Assembly: GCF_032854445.1 (NCBI RefSeq)
Contig: NC_088297.1
Location: 24,067,127 to 24,131,126 of the forward strand
Length of the DNA: 64,000 bases
Source: Liolophura sinensis
Lineage: Eukaryota; Mollusca; Polyplacophora; Chitonida; Chitonidae
Reading direction: 5' to 3'
Shown piece by piece: positions 61,101 to 64,000 of this stretch; positions within the stretch are counted from its first letter, which is position 1, and the number at the start of each line of letters is the position of its first letter. Made by a program: the position numbers and the translations under genes. The notes beneath the pieces are model-generated. The model did no database searches, was not told where the DNA came from, and saw only the letters and a program-made list of their open reading frames with translations.

Positions 61101-61280
61101 TGTGACCCATTACCACACTTACAGTTTCGTCTCGTTATATTTTAGAGTGTGAAGCATCGAGTCCAACCAAATGTGGAGAAGATTGTCATTGTAATAATAC
61201 CATGTCTTGTGGTTTTAATGTCTGTTTGGGAAGCCTCTGTGCTCCAGGATGGGAAGGGAGAACCTGTCAGACACATACAG
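46079..61280 (+). CDS. Gene 3: EGF-repeat receptor paralogue with 11 tandem repeats (5' part)
   Basis: Overall model: exons 46079-46148 (signal peptide), 55515-57164 (11 EGF-like repeats), 58805-58930 and 61146-61280 (8-Cys modules), continuing past the window. All junctions are phase 1. The last two exons and their introns are paralogous to 4372-6902 of gene 1, so a transmembrane exon like 12615-12787 is expected beyond 64000. The product would be a membrane protein with about 11 EGF-like modules; a role in ligand binding or particle recognition, as for MEGF/SREC proteins, is inference. The link of exon 1 across a 9.4-kb intron rests only on phase, strand and the lack of another candidate. 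Confidence 0.65.
46645..46750 (-). repeat. Family B SINE fragment
   Basis: GCGCTAAGCGAGGCAGCAGC and AAGTACCATTTTAAAGTCTC match the reverse complement of the 5' part of the element at 13641. Confidence 0.55.
46974..47235 (+). repeat. Dispersed AAAGGAGAAGAAAAC-family element
   Basis: It starts CTTAAAGGAGCAGAAACATA and ends ATCAAAATCCAGGCAGAACA, CATTTGTTAACTGAAAAGGCC. It aligns in order with 53250-53590 and, inverted, with 44191-44420. Confidence 0.7.
47236..47885. other. Intronic, nothing recognised
   Basis: AT-rich sequence with no feature beyond chance open frames. Confidence 0.4.
47888..48262. repeat. 48-bp minisatellite (~8 units)
   Basis: The unit is GTGATAGACGTAGAGCATAG, AGAGTAAAACCAGAGCAGCG, ACGACAAT. 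Being 16 codons long, it leaves a minus-strand frame of 172 residues open, with 16-residue hydrophobic repeats (SITLSSLLWFYSLCCT). Two minus-strand frames are open at once, which argues for a noncoding array. Confidence 0.8.
48263..49590. other. Intronic, nothing secure
   Basis: A threefold ACCTGTGCAAAAAAAAA repeat lies at 48993-49042 and an (AAAT)n run at 49081-49104. A 123-residue frame at 49124-49495 is Cys-rich but matches no known pattern and is probably chance. Confidence 0.4.
49595..49712. repeat. ~17-bp tandem repeat (~6 units)
   Basis: Variants of TGTGGCGTCATTACCC repeated. Confidence 0.75.
50003..50130 (+). other. Diverged copy of the region just upstream of gene 3 exon 1
   Basis: GTAGGTTTGAGCACACTGAA and GGCTGTCACAAGACGGTGACC align with 45988-46065. 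The reading frame after its ATG has no signal peptide. The next part (CCATACTCCTTACAGCGCAT) recurs at 50588 as CCATACTCCTTACAGCGTCT. Confidence 0.4.
50256..50408 (+). repeat. Family A SINE, 5'-truncated
   Basis: From CCTAAGTGGGAAAGTCTTCT through CATAATGCTGGCCGCTGACG to CACCAATGAAATAAATAAAA. Confidence 0.85.
50409..50970. other. Intronic, nothing recognised
   Basis: AT-rich unique sequence before the 43-bp array. Confidence 0.4.
50975..52425. repeat. 43-bp minisatellite (~34 units), highly homogeneous
   Basis: The unit is GATGATAAACTTGTACAGGA, TCCCCACTGAACCCAGCTAC, AGC. Units differ by one to three bases (ACAGGA/ACAGGT/ACCGGA variants), so the array is young or actively homogenised. Each unit carries GTACAGG or GTACCGG. 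Confidence 0.95.
52426..52638. other. T/A-rich low-complexity stretch
   Basis: Runs of TTTATTTTATTTTATC lie at 52540-52620. It may be an old reverse-strand SINE or LINE tail. Confidence 0.4.
52640..52800 (+). repeat. tRNA-derived SINE (family D)
   Basis: The head GCTTGCCATGGTCTAGTGGT and GGTACACGTGCAAATCCGGG resemble tRNA A and B boxes. It is followed at once by a family A SINE on the other strand, which may have inserted into it. Confidence 0.55.
52803..52985 (-). repeat. Family A SINE, head truncated
   Basis: TTTATTTATTTGAGTGGTGT to AAGCCAGCATGAGCTGCACT. Confidence 0.85.
53250..53590 (+). repeat. Dispersed AAAGGAGAAGAAAAC-family element
   Basis: It starts GTTAAAGGAGAAGAAAACGT and ends AATCCAGGCTGAACACATTT, GTTAGCGGAAAAAGGCC. 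It is the longest + strand copy of the family seen at 46974 and (inverted) 44191. Confidence 0.75.
53591..54197. other. Intronic; two copies of a ~48-bp segment
   Basis: 53910-54005 has AGTTTGTAATAATGCGCGTA or a close copy of it before AGAATACATGCTATGCTGTC, twice. A minus-strand 161-residue frame spans this region but resembles nothing known. Confidence 0.5.
54198..54423 (-). repeat. Family A SINE, nearly full length
   Basis: TTTATTTATTTATTTGATTG to GCGACCGCATTGCTGAGAGG, CTCCTGGATCAC; the last part of the tRNA-like head is missing where it meets the duplicated block. Confidence 0.85.
54428..55250. repeat. Duplicated intron block, two partial copies
   Basis: TATCCTGGATGATATGGTTC starts both 54428 and about 55010; each runs about 240-300 bp to an ATTCTAA..A.GCCAGATTAAA-type end. 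Sequence between them (54740-55010) matches 8120-8398 of gene 1. This looks like a leftover of another copy of the gene 1 intron upstream of the big exon. Confidence 0.65.
55515..57164 (+). CDS. Gene 3 exon: 11 tandem EGF-like repeats
   Basis: The acceptor is CTTTTACAG and the donor GTAAAT. The exon is 1650 nt, exactly 11 units of 150 nt with no indel, phase 1-1. The unit reads TCPVGRYGQTCQNTCNCPNR then QSTACEKTTGACTGPCNPGY and TGPDCQPDTV: eight Cys in the MEGF/SREC pattern. The first unit begins GQCPEGKYGDRC and the last ends GFTGPDCQPTT, like the single module of gene 1. The true frame has no Met until 56198; the open frame starting at 55491 is a shadow in another frame, kept free of stops by the repeats. 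Units differ by few bases, so expansion is recent. Confidence 0.9.
57252..57522 (+). repeat. Family A SINE, shared with 303-552
   Basis: It begins GCGGGGCTTCTTGGCCGAAG and ends CACCAATCAAATAAACAAGT. It has the same position and orientation after the donor as in gene 1, so it is the same insertion event. Confidence 0.85.
58490..58615. repeat. 18-bp minisatellite (~7 units)
   Basis: ATACTTACATGTTACCGT-type units, the counterpart of 3662-3826. Confidence 0.8.
58805..58930 (+). CDS. Gene 3 exon: laminin-EGF-like 8-Cys module
   Basis: The acceptor is TATGTTTTAG and the donor GTAAGT. The exon is 126 nt, phase 1-1. The product is VCNSTSRTKCGGECHCVDRM, RCGGGFCEGGCQDGWTSTDC, QI. It is the paralogue of 4372-4497. 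The alternative upstream acceptor of gene 1 is not conserved here. Confidence 0.8.
58931..61145 (+). other. Gene 3 intron with a Tc1-like remnant
   Basis: It is homologous to 4498-6767. The transposon relic is at about 59720-60250; the rest shows no extra feature. Confidence 0.6.
59720..60250 (+). mobile_element. Tc1/mariner-like DNA transposon remnant, N-terminal part
   Basis: RLTPGERERAIALSEVGLTT then RAIAARFGCHHSTITRLNRQ is the paired-type helix-turn-helix of a Tc1 transposase (59780-59900). After a deletion, WHGVAFSDEFHLRNATGRIR and ERYLDNCFVQ follow, the region after the first catalytic Asp. The C-terminal SPIEHL part is absent. It is the same insertion as 5270-5935, but the two copies lost different parts. 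Confidence 0.75.
61146..61280 (+). CDS. Gene 3 exon: laminin-EGF-like 8-Cys module
   Basis: The acceptor is GTTATATTTTAG and the donor GTAACA. The exon is 135 nt, phase 1-1. The product is ECEASSPTKCGEDCHCNNTM, SCGFNVCLGSLCAPGWEGRT, CQTHT. It is the paralogue of 6768-6902 and is followed by decayed copies of itself. Confidence 0.8.
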
Positions 61281-61289
61281 GTAACAGTA

Positions 61290-61620
61290 TTTATTCATAT
61301 GGCCAGTTAGCACCAGACGTGGCGAAGACTGTCACTGTTATAATAATTTCGCTTTGATGCCTGTTTGGGAGAAGGGCGTGGTCCTGTCAGACACCTAAAG
61401 GTAACAATATTTACTCTATTATATGACCAGTACGCACCAAATGTGGAGAAGACTGGACCTTCTCAGGCGGCCTTGCTGCTTGTAGGGGAAGAAGGTGTGC
61501 TCCAGAGTGGGAAGGGAGCGCTTGCCAGGCACCTACAGGTAACAGTATTTACGCCATCATCGGCCAGTTAGTACCAAGTGTGGAAAAGATTGTCACTGTA
61601 ATGTGTGTGTAGGGAGGCGT
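61290..61620 (+). pseudogene. Three decayed tandem copies of the preceding exon
   Basis: After the donor, GGCCAGTTAGCACCAGACGT, GGCGAAGACTGTCACTGTTA and GTCAGACACCTAAAGGTAAC repeat the exon with losses. A second copy (about 61420-61540) has CACCAAATGTGGAGAAGACT and CCAGGCACCTACAGGTAACA. A third (about 61560-61605) stops after GAAAAGATTGTCACTGTAAT. Each period is about 125-140 bp and carries donor-like GTAACA/GTAACAG, but has lost cysteines and frame. They look like failed exon duplications. Confidence 0.65.
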
Positions 61621-62190
61621 AGTCTCTCTTAGTCGGAGATGTGAGGATAGAGAGAGGCATAGTATTTCTGGAGTTGTTATAGCTGAGAGAGCCGTATAAA
61701 ATACGTTTTTAATGATAGGTTCCAATTAAAATTATTTTTAAAAGCCACAATAAAAGTTTGCCACCAAATTACATTTCATTCCGTCAAAGAAACTAGGAAA
61801 TATAATAAAGATTTTTATAAGGTTTTTCTTTTTTTCTTTTTTTTTTGCTTCTTTACCTTTGCTGTGGAAAGTTATATACAGCATTTAGGATTTAGTAAAA
61901 ACCCAAAAGATTTAAATTTAAAGTAAAAGCAGCAATTAATAAGGAACTAAGCATTAAAACAAGGGATAGGGACCATATGAAAAGCTAAATTTTTGGAAAC
62001 TAGAAGTTAAAAATACTCGCGCCTAACATGTGTATGCTAACACAATTTTAAGACAGTCAAACATTGGTGTGTACAAAATTTATAGATTGTTTACTTCAGT
62101 GAGAAAGATTCTTTCTGAAATCTCAGATACCTTTGTGTCACTATCCAGGGTGATATGTTTCTCCACGCTGACCTTACATACGTATTGTGA
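61621..62190 (+). other. Gene 3 intron, block shared with 8040-8400
   Basis: 61621-61680 is a relic of the ~43-bp repeat at 7130-7385. 61860-62180 matches the block at 8040-8430 and at 54740-55050 in shortened form. Confidence 0.55.
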
Positions 62191-62194
62191 AGAA

Positions 62195-62578
62195 AAATGG
62201 GAGAACAGACCTTGTCAGACATCAGGTAAGATTGGGAAGCTGTGATGGCCGGTGGGAGAGGAGAACCTCTCCGACTCCTGCAAGGTAAGATTGGGAAGTT
62301 ATGATGACCGGAGGGAGAAGTGAGCCTGTCAGACATTAGGTAAGATTGGGAAGCTGTGATGACCGGTAGGAGGGGAGAGCCTGTCCGACACCTGCGAGGT
62401 AAGACTGGGAAGTTGTGATGACCGGAGGGAGAGGAGAACCTGTCAAGATCTATAGGAAAGACTGGAAAGTTGTTATGATGGATGGGACTGGAGAACCTGT
62501 CTGACGTCAGGTGAGATTGAGAAGCTGTGATGACCGGCGGAAGGGGAGAACCTGTCAGACACCTATAGGTAAGGTTGG
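62195..62578 (+). repeat. ~57-bp exon-end/splice-donor minisatellite (~7 units)
   Basis: The unit is AGATTGGGAAGCTGTGATGA, CCGGTGGGAGAGGAGAACCT, GTCAGACACCTACAGGTA-like, each ending in a GGTAAGA or GGTGAGA donor. It is the counterpart of 9875-11620, with far fewer units. Confidence 0.8.
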
Positions 62579-64000
62579 ACAAGTAACTTTGGTTATTTCG
62601 TATAACGGTAAATCGTATATTTCATGAATCGTTTATTTCATTGGATAATCTATCCTCATGCCAAAACATAACCAAGCAATTACATAATTTCACTACTCAA
62701 AATCACGATTACTGTGATTATAGCGTTTTACTAAGAAAAATAAAACAGATAGTAATGCGACACGTTGGAGTCGCCGTCACAACAAAGACAGTTGGATGGA
62801 AACTGTTGTATTGGAATGCGTGATATCGACAAATAGCAACCAGATGATATTGAATTCTAAAGACTGTAGTTGTAGTGTGATACAACTTCAGCTATCGTGT
62901 ACTTCTGGCCTCGGACCCCCATTAATTTTCCATAAGCGACAATGTTAACGTCTAGCGCTGTAGCTCAGTCCCAAACATTCCGTGGCCATTAAGCTTTGGT
63001 GCATACCTGGCCCAGCCTGTGAGAAAGAAGCCATAAAAATCTTGACATAGGTTGACCGTCAAAATCTGGACCTTTCCATGCCGGCAGCTGGGAGGCGTGC
63101 CTAGCAACGCCAAGGGGACGTCACTCGCAGCCTCATCACTACCTCACACCTTGTGTCCTCTCGCCCAGAATTTCAAACTTTCATCAATAAAGCTCATACC
63201 TCCTCAAAGTTTAGACAGTTTCCAGCATTTTAATACCAAGCATGCACCTGTGCACCAAAAATGGACGCCTGGGAGCAAAAAAAGACTTTATACCCTAAAA
63301 TTCACAGAACTACAATCGTCCCTACCGAAAAACGGAAGTTGTAATGGGGGTCTGTGTCCTATCACACCAGCCACCTTTTTTCAAAATCAATAATTTTTGC
63401 ACCACACAATTCCTGACACTTCTGAACCTCACAGGCAAAATTAGGGCTTGATACATGCAGAAACTTTGGAGTTGAATGAATTCAAGTTGGGGTACCCCCA
63501 TCTTGAACATGTGTCTTTTTTCCAGGGTGAAAAAACTCTGAGGGGTAAACTTTGAAGCCTTGCAGTGCATATACCGTTCGAGATATCTCCATCAGGTCAA
63601 CTGTTTTGGAAAGACAAGATGTTTATCTGCAAGAAAAGTTAAAAAAATCACATTGACAGAGCACTTTAGACTTTTCAAAAGCAACCATTTAGAGAAATAT
63701 ACATTTTTAAGAAGACTTTTCTACTCAGAGCAGCTTTAAATATCAAAGTTACAAGCCAAAAGTGTCAAAGCATACATCAAAATATAGGTAATTTATCTGA
63801 CAATTAAATGTCAAAATATACGACATTTACTTCAGCAACTATGTGAAAAAAATTGACTGACAGTGTGGTAGGGGGTATCAAAGCGGATTGTCACGATTTC
63901 GGAACAATCACTTGTGACCAAAATCAAAGCAAGAATAATGCCTCAAGGTGATGAAGACCTAATCACAGGCACTTTTTTAGTGGACAGGACTTAAGAAAAG
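62579..64000. other. Gene 3 intron to window end
   Basis: 62630-62910 matches 11650-11960. After that the sequence has no match in the window; a 113-residue frame at 63052-63393 has no known motif. No transmembrane exon (GGSAGLLAAVIV-like) was found before 64000. Confidence 0.5.

Noticed and set aside
63052-63393. A 113-residue frame near the window end as a gene 3 exon
   Set aside because: No EGF, transmembrane or tail motif, and no fitting phase 1 acceptor.

Overview
This is animal nuclear DNA: short exons with GT/AG boundaries lie in long AT-rich introns, with SINEs, decayed DNA transposons, a LINE fragment and very many minisatellites. The tRNA-derived SINEs (tRNA-like head, shared core, AAAT tail), the Tc1-like transposase and the Cys-rich multi-EGF genes suggest a mollusc or another lophotrochozoan. 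The species cannot be fixed from the sequence alone.

Three host genes can be supported, all on the + strand. (1) At 59-14712 is the 3' part of a gene for a type I membrane protein with EGF-like/laminin-EGF-like modules: four phase 1-1 module exons, a transmembrane exon and a last exon with two tyrosine motifs (YEEM, YENV). (2) At 36199-39525 is a three-exon gene for a secreted, probably beta-propeller protein (motifs DWEDVAV and YIGDIGD). It has a good TATA/Inr promoter, but an in-frame TGA and a splice-phase mismatch suggest it is a recent pseudogene. (3) At 46079-61280 and beyond is a paralogue of gene 1: a signal-peptide exon, one 1650-nt exon holding exactly 11 EGF-like repeats of 50 residues, then two further module exons. 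Its transmembrane exon would lie past the window end.

Genes 1 and 3 come from a segmental duplication that includes introns. Blocks at about 59-790, 3420-6900, 8040-8400 and 11650-11960 reappear in order at about 57020-57750, 58240-61285, 61860-62180 and 62640-62910. One SINE (303 / 57252) and one Tc1-like transposon (5270 / 59720) are shared and so predate the duplication. Another SINE (3841) has an empty site in the other copy and is younger.

The rest is repeat-rich. More than 20 tandem arrays cover roughly a quarter of the window (estimated by adding their spans). The largest is a 34-bp array of about 4.2 kb at 17.7-21.9 kb with higher-order structure. The most unusual is a ~60-bp array at 9.9-11.6 kb whose unit is the 3' end of an EGF exon plus its 5' splice site, so about 30 splice-donor-like sequences stand in a row inside an intron. 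No bacterial-type operons, CRISPR arrays, rRNAs or functional tRNAs were seen, and no retrovirus-like element was recognised.
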